From contig NZ_VTWT01000004.1 of the NCBI RefSeq assembly GCF_008727925.1, positions 1 through 64,000 of the forward strand: a DNA stretch of 64,000 nucleotides, in the 5' to 3' direction. The number at the start of each line of letters is the position of its first letter. Within the stretch, counting starts at the first letter, position 1. Below, piece by piece: positions 28,932-38,543 of the stretch. Below the pieces are notes generated by a model, which did not search any database, had not been told where the DNA came from, and was given only the letters and a program-made list of their open reading frames with translations. Source of the DNA: Adhaeribacter soli (GTDB taxonomy: Bacteria; Bacteroidota; Bacteroidia; Cytophagales; Hymenobacteraceae). Position numbers and translations under genes: made by a program.

Positions 28932-29860
28932 ATTGGATTGCCTTAAAAGCGTTACATGAAATTTACGAGCGAGGGGAAACCAAGAAAAAGGAAACCTTAA
29001 TGAAGGATAGTCAAATTCTCTTCCTTTTACGACAAACTGGTGAACTTAAAGATGGCGTAAGCACAATTTTTAAGGGTGATGGATTTGATGCCTATTATCA
29101 AAAAAGACATTTACAAAAGTTTCTGAATTATAATCGATTTTTGGAAAATGTAGGGCTTTTGACACCGCAGTTACGTTATCAGGAGTCTGATATTCAAGTC
29201 TTAATGGAGTTGCAGAGTGGGATGGCAAGTGGTGAGCTAGTTCCAATCCGTGATGAGATCATCCAAGCAGAGGAGACAGTTAGAGGCGTATCCCAGATGT
29301 TTTTTAGAAATGAAAAATATTTGGAAAAATCGGAAAGCCTATTACGCGCAGTAAAAAATATCTTAGGCATTGCCGAACTTGCTAATGATAAAGAACAGCA
29401 ATACAAGTATGTTTTGCAATGTCATAAGCCTAAAAAGATTGTACTTTGCGAAAACCTAGACTTTTTAAAGCGACCTTCCAAGCCTAGAAAACACAATATT
29501 GAGCTTTGGTATGCTGGTGGTAAGAACATCGATAAGCTTAATTATATTGGAGAGGTCAGCTTACCGATCTTTTATTCCTGCGATTGGGACTATGATGGCT
29601 TACTTACCTATCAAGAGGTAAAGAAAAGAATACCTTCTATCCGATTATTGTATCCAAATGGAACATCAAAAAGTATAGTGCAAACTGAGCACAATAGCCA
29701 ATGGCAATCACCTTCTAACCCTAATTTATTATCTGGATTAGACCCAGCATTTTATTCCGCCAGCGAGAAGTCATTAATAGTGAGCTTAATAACTGAGAAT
29801 AATTGGATAATGGAGGAAACCAACGATTTGGTACGAATGGTAGAGTCAATGAAAAATTAA
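28928..29860 (+). CDS. jetD: Wadjet-like JetD (Toprim-type nuclease)
   Basis: A 310-residue protein with an N-terminal helical/winged region and a C-terminal Toprim fold: glutamate 175 in VLCENLDF, then the acidic cluster in FYSCDWDYDGL (219-223). Family knowledge: JetD is related to topoisomerase VI subunit A and cleaves DNA held by JetABC. This one is shorter than many JetD proteins, mainly at the N-terminus, but the Toprim acidic residues are present. It starts within the jetC stop codon. The convergent helicase gene ends 70 bases beyond its stop, with no clear terminator hairpin between them. Confidence 0.85.
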   Translation: MNWIALKALHEIYERGETKKKETLMKDSQILFLLRQTGELKDGVSTIFKGDGFDAYYQKRHLQKFLNYNRFLENVGLLTPQLRYQESDIQVLMELQSGMASGELVPIRDEIIQAEETVRGVSQMFFRNEKYLEKSESLLRAVKNILGIAELANDKEQQYKYVLQCHKPKKIVLCENLDFLKRPSKPRKHNIELWYAGGKNIDKLNYIGEVSLPIFYSCDWDYDGLLTYQEVKKRIPSIRLLYPNGTSKSIVQTEHNSQWQSPSNPNLLSGLDPAFYSASEKSLIVSLITENNWIMEETNDLVRMVESMKN

Positions 29861-29930
29861 AGACAGAATAAACTACTGCCAAAAATTTTAAGAAGATCCC
29901 TGTTCCAAACTATTGGGAAAATAAATATGA

Positions 29931-31826
29931 TTAAATAGGCTTAACGTTTTGCTCTCCAAACCATTGCTTGGCTTTTTCTATTACTGCGGGAGATGCTGCA
30001 TTATAATAAACTACAAGGTTTTCTTTTGCCCTTGTGCAGCATACATATAATATTTTTTGACTCCTGTCTTTAATGCTTGAGTAGGTTTTCTTTTTTGCCG
30101 GCGTTAATGAGGAGTAAATAGTATCACTAAATACATATTCAAAATTATATTTATTCCAACCCCCGCTATCCATTATAACTAATACATTATCATACTCTTC
30201 ACCTTTGATTTTATGTTGGGTTGAAAATGGAGTGTGGCCTTCTAGGTAGTTAAATAAATTTTGAAATTCGGAAAAAGGAAGCACTTTTACCCGATTATAA
30301 ACATATGTTTTGGAATGAATAAACTCGGTTAATTTATCATCAATCTTACAAATATTCTGTTTATCAGCGAATGAAATAACTTCCTCAATGCTAGAACCCT
30401 CCATAGAATCTAAGGTTTCTATACTTCTTTTAAGGATAGCTTTATCTTCAAAGCAATTAATAGGATATTCAGTTCTCTGGATGAATTCGTTGAATTTGTT
30501 TGCTTTGTAAAGGGTAATATTAAGTTGAATTTTAAAAAGATGTTTAATTAGGTTGTCTCTCTTAGAACCTCTTTTGCTTTCTTCAGATTCGTCCTGTTTT
30601 TTGTCATCTATTAAGGCATCCTTGTCAACATAGATTTTACTAAATTGGGAAAAAGGGGAATTCCTTGCAGCTTCCATTAAATCAGGATTTTGTTGGATAA
30701 ACTCCTTTTGTCCCGGTGTTGGAGTAATGGAAAGTTCATCGACAACTTGTCCAAATGTATATTCCGAAAAATCTTTATCTATTTTCTCTTTCCGAATATG
30801 GGAAGTTACCTTACTTTTAAATTCAAGAATTTTATCTCGGTCATATATTTCCATTAATTCTGCAAAACCGGCCTGGGGAGCAATTAAATTATGTGTTAAA
30901 TTTAACTCTTTTGTTTGCTTTACGTCTCCAAAGTCCCAGTTTATTGATTTTTTAATAAGAGATAAATCAGAAGAATTTGAATAAATGAATTTAATATTTC
31001 CATCTTTAACAAATCCATCTCGCATATTTGGGGCGTTTTGATCTTGGGAAGGTTCTTGCTCCAGACCGTCGCTTCTAAGCTGATTTGCCAGCAAAATGAC
31101 TGAATTAGGATTTCTTCGATTTTGCTTCTTCTGAATTTCCACAACTTTATTTTCAGCCAAATAGGTACCTAAATTCCCAATACTATCATCATAAATTGAT
31201 TGCATAGCATCCCCAAAAAAGCCAATAACATTTTTTTTTTGGCTTTGGGCCAAATGTTCCAAAAAAATGGCTACCACAGAAGGATGTGTATCCTGGTATT
31301 CATCAATAAATATAAAAGGAAATTTGTCCTTTATTATTTCGCAAAGAACTTTATAATCCCGAAACATTGTATGGGCAAGCTCGATTACTTCATCATGTGA
31401 AATAATGCCCTCTTTTATTCGGGTCCACTCCTTATATTGGATGCCCTTTGAAAGATGATCAAAAAAATTGGGGTCTGCCAATTCATCCCCGATCTTAATT
31501 TTTGAGTCTGGATCGTTTATAAGCCTAATTAAGGATTGTCTTAATTCCTTCTGAAATTGCTTTATACAATCCCATAAAAAATCATGGATAGTCAAAACTG
31601 TTAAATTGGGATGCATAATCCGACTTTCTATTTCCTTAACAGCTGCATTAGTGTAAGTTATGCATGCGATTTGCGCTGTAGGTTCAATTTCAATTGCCCC
31701 CTTAATGACATGCACCAACGAATAGGTTTTACCACTTCCGGCTCCTCCGCTTAGTAAAAAGTTTTTTCCCAGGCTGATTTGATGAAAAATTGACTCTACT
31801 TCTGGCTCTAGTCTTTCTTTAACCAT
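29931..31826 (-). CDS. gajB: Gabija-like UvrD-type helicase GajB
   Basis: A 631-residue superfamily 1 helicase: Walker A GGAGSGKT (27-34), motif Ia region ACITYTNAAVKEIESRI, Walker B FIFIDEYQDT (171-180), motif III region GFFGDAMQSIY, and later HKIKGEEYDNVLV with YVCCTRAKENLVV (motifs V and VI). It overlaps the upstream gajA by 19 bases, a pairing that defines Gabija. Family knowledge: GajA and GajB assemble into a large complex that degrades invading DNA when nucleotides are depleted. It is larger than the founding GajB of about 494 residues, with the extra length in the 2B-like middle. All motifs look intact. Confidence 0.85.
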   Translation of the reverse strand: MVKERLEPEVESIFHQISLGKNFLLSGGAGSGKTYSLVHVIKGAIEIEPTAQIACITYTNAAVKEIESRIMHPNLTVLTIHDFLWDCIKQFQKELRQSLIRLINDPDSKIKIGDELADPNFFDHLSKGIQYKEWTRIKEGIISHDEVIELAHTMFRDYKVLCEIIKDKFPFIFIDEYQDTHPSVVAIFLEHLAQSQKKNVIGFFGDAMQSIYDDSIGNLGTYLAENKVVEIQKKQNRRNPNSVILLANQLRSDGLEQEPSQDQNAPNMRDGFVKDGNIKFIYSNSSDLSLIKKSINWDFGDVKQTKELNLTHNLIAPQAGFAELMEIYDRDKILEFKSKVTSHIRKEKIDKDFSEYTFGQVVDELSITPTPGQKEFIQQNPDLMEAARNSPFSQFSKIYVDKDALIDDKKQDESEESKRGSKRDNLIKHLFKIQLNITLYKANKFNEFIQRTEYPINCFEDKAILKRSIETLDSMEGSSIEEVISFADKQNICKIDDKLTEFIHSKTYVYNRVKVLPFSEFQNLFNYLEGHTPFSTQHKIKGEEYDNVLVIMDSGGWNKYNFEYVFSDTIYSSLTPAKKKTYSSIKDRSQKILYVCCTRAKENLVVYYNAASPAVIEKAKQWFGEQNVKPI

Positions 31827-34018
31827 AATAATCCTTCTTTAATATAGGCAGGTATTTGCCAATTACTGTATTTTTTTCCCTCCGTGTCTTCTTTACTATT
31901 CAAAAGTATTTCCATAGCCAGGGTAGGTTTGCTACCTACAGCCTTGTTTACAAAATCATAAACGTTTATATGATTTGCCTTAAATTTTTTGACGTATTTT
32001 TTGGTTAAACTAGTAAAGGGGTATTCAGGAGTTTCGAGTAAATTACTATTTAAATGAAAGAAGGCATCCTCAAAGCTCCTGGCGTGATAGGTTTCCCCAG
32101 TGTTGTTGGTTTCATCCAATTGATAAACCATAAGTAATTTTCCTTCATTATCAACTTCCCATCTATTTAAATTTGAATTCTTCTTTAAAACTTTAAGATC
32201 TAAAGTTAAACCTTTATAATAATTAATTGCCTTATTGTTGTTGTGGAAATACATTAAAGAAGCATTGGTTGTATCTGTGGCTTCGGTCATGATACATTTA
32301 TCCCAGCTATTCTTAGGATTACCGTCTTTCCCGATTTTAGTTACTGCCTTAGCTCCATCTATGTCACTTATAATTAAAGATTTAACTCCTACAAAATCAA
32401 TGAATTTCTCAAAAATATGTGAGTAAGCCCCCACTTCTACGATAGAAATATTTTGAGAAAGTAAGGGATTGTCCGGTATTTCCTGATCTATCTTTTTCAT
32501 CATAGCAGGAAGTAAGATCCTTTCTGTATCACCTTCAATGAAAATAGCTTTGTCTGCAAAAAATAGCTCAGCCCGGTTTAAAGTTAAATATTGCTTTAAG
32601 AATTTATAACTTTCAGTTTGCCCATCACTTTCGTAAGCTTTCTGCAGGTCTTTGAGGTTTTTAGCAGTTATTTGATTTTTATTCTTTTTGCTGAAATATT
32701 TAATATCATCAAACTCGCTCTCGGCAGTAATATGCGACGAGTGGGTTGTAATGATAGTTTGAAGGTTGAAGGACGGAGTCTTTTCTCCATTACCCTTACT
32801 GGCAGAAAAGAGAATGTCTTTAATATTTTTAATGAACACATACTGCATTTGAGGATGAGTATGGGCTTCTGGTTCCTCTATAAAAAGTAAATTTATATCG
32901 GCTGGTTTTTCATTTTCTTTGTTTTCCTTTCGGAAATCTGTTAGTAATACCTCGATTTCGAAAATCATACCTATTAGGTTCATATAGCCTAAGCCGTTAT
33001 AATTTTCAGGAAGAGAATGTTCCGCGTTATGATCATACATAACTGTGGTATTCCCTTTTAATAATTCCCGGTGCTGTAAGGTGGAGACTATTTTAATAAT
33101 CGAGTCCCCGTCCTTCACTCCGCCGAACTTTCCTACTTTACTAATAATTTCTTTAAATAGGCCTTTGTAAACTTCGTCTAAATGACTATCAGTTTCACTT
33201 AAAGTATCTTTAAATTGTTTGATTTCAGCGGATTCGTTACCAAGGCTTTCCCTTTTTTCATAATATTTGGATGATAAGACAGATAAGGTTTTGTCATTAT
33301 CTTTATTGGATACATCCCGGCGGGCACTTATTATTTTTATGTTTAAAATTTTATCCAGGCGGAAGGTATTGTCTAGTTCATGAAATTCATCATCATTTTC
33401 TGCTGAAGTAGCAAGGTTATACGCTACTGTCTTTTTGTAAATCCTAAAATATTCCTGGTGATATCTTTTGAAGAAATCATAGAAAATGAATTTTTTCTTT
33501 TCCACTTTTAAGGCTTCCAATTCCTTCTTTTCCTCTTCAGTTATATCCCCTTGTATTGTATATCTTCCCTCAATTTTAGTTTCCTGTTCTGCTGCATAAG
33601 CCTTAAATGAACTTTTCATTCTTGCTAGATTTTCTTTCTGCAAGGAGTATTCAAAAGCTAAAACTATAGTTTTGTTTGCCGGATCAAGATCCATCATTAC
33701 CTGACTGATATTGGCGAGATTATCTGATTCTTCATATTCAATATATAATTTTAGAGAAATTCCTAAAAAAGGAACCTTTAAATCATCCTCAGATTCGATA
33801 ATGCATTTTAACTTCTTTTGAAAATCAATGTTAAAATCATCGCAGGTAAATGCCCGGGAATTCGTAGTCTTTTCACTTAAAAATTTATCAAGAATTGTTA
33901 GCAAGGAAGTTTTGCCGCAATTGTTTTTACCTATTATAAGTGAAAGCTCTTTTTCTACATCCAGGGTGAATTCTTTAAGTAACCTAAAGTTGTTAACTTT
34001 TATTTTCGTGATTCTCAT
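31808..34018 (-). CDS. gajA: Gabija-like OLD-family ATPase/nuclease GajA
   Basis: A 736-residue OLD-family protein. The N-terminal ABC-type ATPase has Walker A GKNNCGKTS (30-38) and a later Walker B LLFIEEPEAHTHPQ, with H-loop TTHSSH. A C-terminal Toprim domain carries glutamate about 492 in AIFIEGDTERILL and the acidic pair in SLIISDIDGAKAV. Family knowledge: GajA nicks or cuts DNA with sequence preference and is restrained by nucleotides. It is longer than the founding GajA of about 578 residues. It is first in a two-gene operon with gajB. The gene upstream (34126-35229) is separated by 107 bases and is a broken chimera. Confidence 0.85.
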   Translation of the reverse strand: MRITKIKVNNFRLLKEFTLDVEKELSLIIGKNNCGKTSLLTILDKFLSEKTTNSRAFTCDDFNIDFQKKLKCIIESEDDLKVPFLGISLKLYIEYEESDNLANISQVMMDLDPANKTIVLAFEYSLQKENLARMKSSFKAYAAEQETKIEGRYTIQGDITEEEKKELEALKVEKKKFIFYDFFKRYHQEYFRIYKKTVAYNLATSAENDDEFHELDNTFRLDKILNIKIISARRDVSNKDNDKTLSVLSSKYYEKRESLGNESAEIKQFKDTLSETDSHLDEVYKGLFKEIISKVGKFGGVKDGDSIIKIVSTLQHRELLKGNTTVMYDHNAEHSLPENYNGLGYMNLIGMIFEIEVLLTDFRKENKENEKPADINLLFIEEPEAHTHPQMQYVFIKNIKDILFSASKGNGEKTPSFNLQTIITTHSSHITAESEFDDIKYFSKKNKNQITAKNLKDLQKAYESDGQTESYKFLKQYLTLNRAELFFADKAIFIEGDTERILLPAMMKKIDQEIPDNPLLSQNISIVEVGAYSHIFEKFIDFVGVKSLIISDIDGAKAVTKIGKDGNPKNSWDKCIMTEATDTTNASLMYFHNNNKAINYYKGLTLDLKVLKKNSNLNRWEVDNEGKLLMVYQLDETNNTGETYHARSFEDAFFHLNSNLLETPEYPFTSLTKKYVKKFKANHINVYDFVNKAVGSKPTLAMEILLNSKEDTEGKKYSNWQIPAYIKEGLLWLKKD

Positions 34019-34125
34019 TTTGGTTTTCCATTAATAAAAGACCTTTATTAATTTCTAAGTAATAATTAAGGTCTTTATATATTAAGTTTTAATGTCAGAT
34101 TCTCTTTTCTATAAATAGGTCTTCT

Positions 34126-35229
34126 TTACTTAGGTCGTGCATTGAATAGGAATACCTTGGGATTTACTTGGGCTATTGGGGCAAAGGCTGCTTCGGTTAA
34201 GCCCATGCCAAAATCAGCTAGCATAATCTTTTCAGTTTTGTGGTTAAGAACCACGTAGAAATCCCTGCAGAAAAGTACCTTTCCCTTTAGTATTGGATCC
34301 TGCAGGGTTTGTCGCTGCAGTGGCTGGATGGAAGGATTGTGAATGATGTAACTTAGATCCACATATATGTTTTCAAGCAAGGAATCTTGATTGTGTTTAC
34401 CAGCTGGTTTCCAGCGGATCAGGTTCTTATTGCCTTTTTTTACTTCTTCCTGTCCAATTAAATGTAGCAGCGCGGCATAAAAACGTTTATCCAGCGAATT
34501 GCTGTCGTTTGTAAAAGGCAGCTTGAGCAAATGCACTGGGCTCAGGATCTTCAGCAAACTAATAAACTCACTGTCGGCGGCCTTTGAAGCATTCCGAAGC
34601 GGTTTTTCGAAGTCTTTTAAATTGAAGTAAGTAAAAGTGATTTCTTCTTCCAGCTGCGCAATAAATGGTTTGGCAATTTCCTTGTAAAAAAGGTTGGTAT
34701 TGGTGCTGGTTTTCTGGCCCTGCTGCCAGGCTTCGTAATCCTTCTTTAGTTGCGTATTTTTAAAGAAAAGCCGTTCAAAATCCTGCGCATCGAAAATAAA
34801 CCAATCGTAAATATTAGTAATTACCAGGTGCGTCAGGTTGTTGTTATGTTTTAGGCGCTCACGCAGGTAGTAAAGCAAAAGCTTGTGCATCGCCTTTGCA
34901 TTCAGGTTCTGCCGTGTAATCATATCAGCCTTGTTCGTTGGTTTTTTCACCTCGAACATTACACCTGCAGACGTGTTTGCATCCTTGCCGGTGTTGATTA
35001 CGAAATCAGTTTTACCTTTAGTAGCAATTAAATAATCGGGATGGTAAAAAGTATTTTTTAGAAAATCTATCAAATGGATCTTCACGTTCTCTTCGCTTTC
35101 CTTATCTTCAATCTGACCAAGTAAGGTAATTAAGCCAGCTTTAAAAGTTTTTACCTGTTCGGGTTTAGGTTTGACTAGGCGATAAGCTTTATTCAAGGCT
35201 TTCTTAGTGGAAAGTTCGGTCAGTTTCAT
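34126..35229 (-). pseudogene. Chimera: type IIG restriction enzyme N-terminus fused to amidohydrolase C-terminus
   Basis: Residues 1-286 look like the N-terminus of a type IIG (combined nuclease/methylase) enzyme. They have HLIDFLKNTFYHPDYLIATK, KTDFVINTG, MFEVKKPTNKADM (a PD...ExK nuclease core), VITNIYDWFIFDA, and LIRWKPAGKHNQDSLLEN, after which such enzymes continue into the methylase. At residue 287 (base about 34369) the sequence changes to NIYVDLSYIIHNPSIQPL and runs to the end as an amidohydrolase tail, about 60% identical to the intact protein at 12237-14009. The methylase and specificity parts, and the amidohydrolase active site, are missing. The nuclease core appears retained, which would be toxic without methylation if active, so it is probably dead or unexpressed. 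An in-frame deletion-fusion is the simplest origin. Confidence 0.8.
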
Positions 35230-35323
35230 AGCAGGTAAGCAATATAAAAGCGAACTTAAACAATTGCTATGTTACAACCAATACGACTTAGGAGATTGAT
35301 AGAATTTTTTCAGTAGTCAAAGA

Positions 35324-35548
35324 TTAATTAAACCCTTCGGAAAAGAACTCAGTCAAAGTGATGCCTAGATAAGAGCAAATAGCTTCTAACGTGCTAATGG
35401 TAATGTTGGCTTTACCAGATTCAATGCGGGCAAGGTGAATGCTGGTGTCATGGTAGAAAACCTCAAGTGTGACCTTCTTCGCTTCCCGAAGTTGTTTCAC
35501 CCTTGCGGCCACTGCATCAATAAGTTTCTGATTTTTAATTCTAGCCAT
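35324..35548 (-). CDS. XRE-family helix-turn-helix regulator
   Basis: A 74-residue protein, MARIKNQKLIDAVAARVKQL..., with an HTH of Cro/C1 type (VTLEVFYHDTSIHLARIESGKANI) and the usual C-terminal YLGITLTEFF. I chose the start at 35548. The longer frame to 35611 would run across a palindrome that looks like its own operator (35589-35604). It lies 95 bases upstream of the restriction-enzyme chimera on the same strand, a typical place for a controller (C) protein of a restriction system. Regulation of that gene and of the divergent gene is inferred. Confidence 0.75.
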   Translation of the reverse strand: MARIKNQKLIDAVAARVKQLREAKKVTLEVFYHDTSIHLARIESGKANITISTLEAICSYLGITLTEFFSEGFN

Positions 35549-35588
35549 GCCTTGCCGTGCAAGCTGCAAAGCCTTCCCTAAAATTTTA

Positions 35589-35604
35589 ATGACATATTTG
35601 TCAT
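35589..35604. promoter_or_regulatory. Palindromic operator candidate of the XRE regulator
   Basis: ATGACATATTTGTCAT: arms ATGACA and TGTCAT around TATT. It lies about 40 bases upstream of the regulator start and about 60 bases upstream of the divergent gene at 35664, so a protein bound here could control both promoters. Confidence 0.55.
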
Positions 35605-35663
35605 TATGCATTCTTTCCTGTATAATTGAGTATTGTTATACTGGTAAGCCAATAAAAGGGACT

Positions 35664-36272
35664 ATGAAGCCACAAATAATCAGCAGAGAAGAGATTATAG
35701 AGAAAGACGGAAATGAAGATCAGGTTACCCGCTGGTACTTCTCAAAAGATGGAATTCATGAGATAAACCTGGGGAATTTATTGGGTGAAAGAATAATGGA
35801 ATGCGATTGGTTGGATGAAAAGGAAACTACGCTTCTAGTAAATTATAGCGACTGGGCATCCAATTCTGTTTATGCACTTGTATCTCAGGAAGGTAAGGTT
35901 TTTAGAAAGTCGATTACTTTTATTGAAGAGTACATAGAGGAGCACGAGGTAATGATTGCCAATATTATGGGGAAAAGTTTAGGGATGGAAAACCTACACT
36001 TCAACATGGATGAAGATGATAGAAAGGTAGTGGTATTGGACAAGAGGGGCAGGTTAATTTTAGAGCCAAGGTATAAAGAAATCGGTTTTATTGAGGAGAG
36101 GCAGTGTTTCTATGCCATTACTGATTATGACCAAGAGCAGTACTTTTATCCGAATGGAGAAGAGAATGAAATGGAGATGATCAGAAGGGAGAAATTGATG
36201 AAGTTGAAGCGGGATTTTAGGCACTTTAAAAAGAGCAGTTTCACTTTTAAAAATTCTCTGTTTTTAAAATGA
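35664..36272 (+). CDS. Hypothetical protein with WG-repeat-like stretch
   Basis: A 202-residue acidic protein, MKPQIISREEIIEKDG.... I chose the ATG at 35664. The upstream in-frame extension is cysteine-rich and overlaps the regulator and its operator. Repeating beta-type segments (YALVSQEGKVFRKSI, VVVLDKRGRLILEPRYKEI) resemble WG/KWG-type repeats, which are common in Bacteroidota. No signal peptide, helix or catalytic motif is seen. It is divergent from the XRE regulator. Function unknown. Confidence 0.6.
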   Translation: MKPQIISREEIIEKDGNEDQVTRWYFSKDGIHEINLGNLLGERIMECDWLDEKETTLLVNYSDWASNSVYALVSQEGKVFRKSITFIEEYIEEHEVMIANIMGKSLGMENLHFNMDEDDRKVVVLDKRGRLILEPRYKEIGFIEERQCFYAITDYDQEQYFYPNGEENEMEMIRREKLMKLKRDFRHFKKSSFTFKNSLFLK

Positions 36273-37425
36273 CTTGAAATACTTTTTGCTGATAAAGATT
36301 CGAGGCGTAAAAGAGGGAACATAGATCAGGATTTGCTATTTTCCTATGATTTATAGGGTAAACCTGAATCAGGGAAAATCCTCCTTAAAATCCATTTGTG
36401 TTGCTGGAAATACAACTTGTCTTAGGAGTAATTAGCTCCCAAACCCGGACGGACTAAACTTGAGTAAACTCTAGAAGTTAATTTTGCTCCCATTTTGCGC
36501 TGGTTTATAGCCTTTTTTGGGTGGAGAAGGACCTGTTCAGATTTACTGAAAAAGGGAAGAGATTTTTTGAGGAAAAAGAGCTCTGTTTCCGTCAAAGTTT
36601 TTGCTTTTCTAGCTAGCCAAAAACTAGAAGGCTGATGCGGTGCTTTTTTATTCTCCTGTAAAAGGGTGTAAAACGGTGATAGAAAAGATGTTGTATGGTG
36701 GTTTGTGAGTAGAAAAATGGCGTCTAAAATGTGGGCTTTTTGGTCAATAAAATCTCCCTGATTCCAACGCCTGCTTGTTGGCTCCTCCTAGGGTATATTT
36801 TTCTTCCAATTCAACAGTAGAATTAGCCTTAAAAACAGCTAAAAAATTTGCTTTCGTGGTTCTTGCGTTCGCCTGATACTTTTAAGACCTAAATGGGAGC
36901 TAAAAGAAGCCGAATAATGGTCAGTTTTAAGCTTTTTACCCTCGTTTCTAAATTTACCACTTTTGTAATTGTACTATTTGTTGGGAACAGAAACACAAAT
37001 TCTCAACTACAAAAAGCCTTGTTTTTGATCTGATTTTTCATATCCTTTTTCGTTTTGTTTAATGGAATGTAAATAGCTTGAAGCCATCGAGTTAACTCAT
37101 GTGCTTTTGTCTCAAAATATTCGCTAAAATCGGGCTGCTTAACTCTAACTATTTTTCATTGACGTCCATTCGTTGTTTTATTGCCTGATTCTAAGAAATT
37201 AGCTTGTTTTTGCTTCCAATTTTCAGTGTTTCCCTGTTTTTCCTACTTTTTCCCCAAGATTTTGATCCTTTAAGGTGGAATCTTCGCAAATATTTCTTTT
37301 CGCCATAAAATCATTAGCAGCTCACGTTTGAGAAAAAAAGCACACCATAAATGTTGTGAAATAGGAAATAAAAAATAACCTTTGCGATATAAAGATAAGT
37401 AGCCAAAAAGGCTGCAGCTTTCTCT
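36273..37425. other. 1.15-kb gene-free region before the integrative element genes
   Basis: No reading frame with protein-like composition on either strand. It is rich in T-tracts and contains several short repeats of AGCTCCCA/GCTCCCAT type (about 36426, 36489, and inverted near 36896). Its length and position upstream of a DNA-binding protein and two recombinases would suit a regulatory region or an element end, but I could not define a boundary or att site. Confidence 0.4.
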
Positions 37426-38367
37426 ATGAAATCTACCTTCCTTCCGGATCTTGAATTCACTACCGTTTTGGAGTATGTTCAGTTTTTTGAGCGGCTTCAG
37501 GAGCCCTTGTTTACCTTAAAAGATGCCGGGCTGGTTTCGAAGCTTTTTCAGGACTGGCAGAAAGCTGGCCTCTGGTATCAGCCTTACGCCCCAGGCGAAA
37601 AAAGGCAGTGGACCAGGCTGAACCTGGAAGAATATACGTGGCTTAAATTTATTCAGCAGCTCCGGCAGCTAGGCGCTTCAACTGAGATAATTCTAAGCGT
37701 TAAGGAATACCTGTTTGCCTCTTTAGACTTAGGTGCTTACTTAAATGAGCCGAAGTACAAAACACTTGCTTTAGAAGAAATAGAGAAATCCTCACTTCCT
37801 AAGGAGAGTAAAGAGATTATAACCGGATTAGTAAAGTCAGATGAGTTTACCAAGCAACTGGATGCTATGGGGCTGCGGATCAGTCGGCTATTCGTGATGC
37901 TATTTTCTTCAATGATCCGCCACCAGGAAACCGGCGTATTCGTCTTTCCGGAAGGGGAAGTATTGATGTGGGCAGATGAAGTGTTAACTATTGATGCTGA
38001 TGCCATTGAGCTTTATCACCGGTCCCATATTTACCTATCCATTTCCCAGCAATTTGTCTCCTTTTTGCTGGAGCCCGAGAAAGAGAAGTTTATTTCCCCG
38101 CTTCAGTTGCTATCGAATGAAGAGCGGATGGTGCTGAATGCCATGCGCGATAAAACGCTCAAAAAGATCAAGATTAAGCTTAAAGGAAGAGATAAAAGTG
38201 GCAAGGCTAAATATACCCTGATTACCACCAAGGATGGAAAGATGAGCCTGGAAGATTACCGAAGGGTAGCCGGCAGCCTGGTGAGCAAGAATTATGAAAG
38301 CATTGTAGCTAAAAACATCAACGGCACCGAAGTTTACTTTGAACGGGAGCGACGGCGAATGCTGTAA
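37426..38367 (+). CDS. MerR-like DNA-binding protein of an integrative element
   Basis: A 313-residue protein. Residues about 25-90 resemble a MerR-type winged helix (FTLKDAGLVSKLFQDWQKAG, then a WTRLNLEEYTWLKFIQQLRQ stretch). The middle is helical and hydrophobic, and the C-terminus is very basic (KTLKKIKIKLKGRDKSGKAK). It lies upstream of a small hypothetical gene and a serine recombinase on the same strand, and it probably regulates or assists that recombinase. No catalytic motif is seen. The specific family is not recognised. Confidence 0.55.
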   Translation: MKSTFLPDLEFTTVLEYVQFFERLQEPLFTLKDAGLVSKLFQDWQKAGLWYQPYAPGEKRQWTRLNLEEYTWLKFIQQLRQLGASTEIILSVKEYLFASLDLGAYLNEPKYKTLALEEIEKSSLPKESKEIITGLVKSDEFTKQLDAMGLRISRLFVMLFSSMIRHQETGVFVFPEGEVLMWADEVLTIDADAIELYHRSHIYLSISQQFVSFLLEPEKEKFISPLQLLSNEERMVLNAMRDKTLKKIKIKLKGRDKSGKAKYTLITTKDGKMSLEDYRRVAGSLVSKNYESIVAKNINGTEVYFERERRRML

Positions 38368-38543
38368 AGCTTAAGAGAGGTTAAAACCTAGAATGAAGTA
38401 AATGATTAAAATATTTAACTGCTGTAATGCTGTACCAGGCCTGAGCCTGGCAGCAAGCAAAGGACCTGATTACCTCAGGCCTGATTAAAGAACCTGGCTG
38501 CGTGGCTGATAACCTCAAGCGGTAGCTGTAAGCGTTCAAACAC

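Noticed and set aside
35549-35611. Longer start for the XRE regulator
   Set aside because: The extra 21 codons run across the dyad at 35589-35604, and the family usually starts near the MARIKNQ position.
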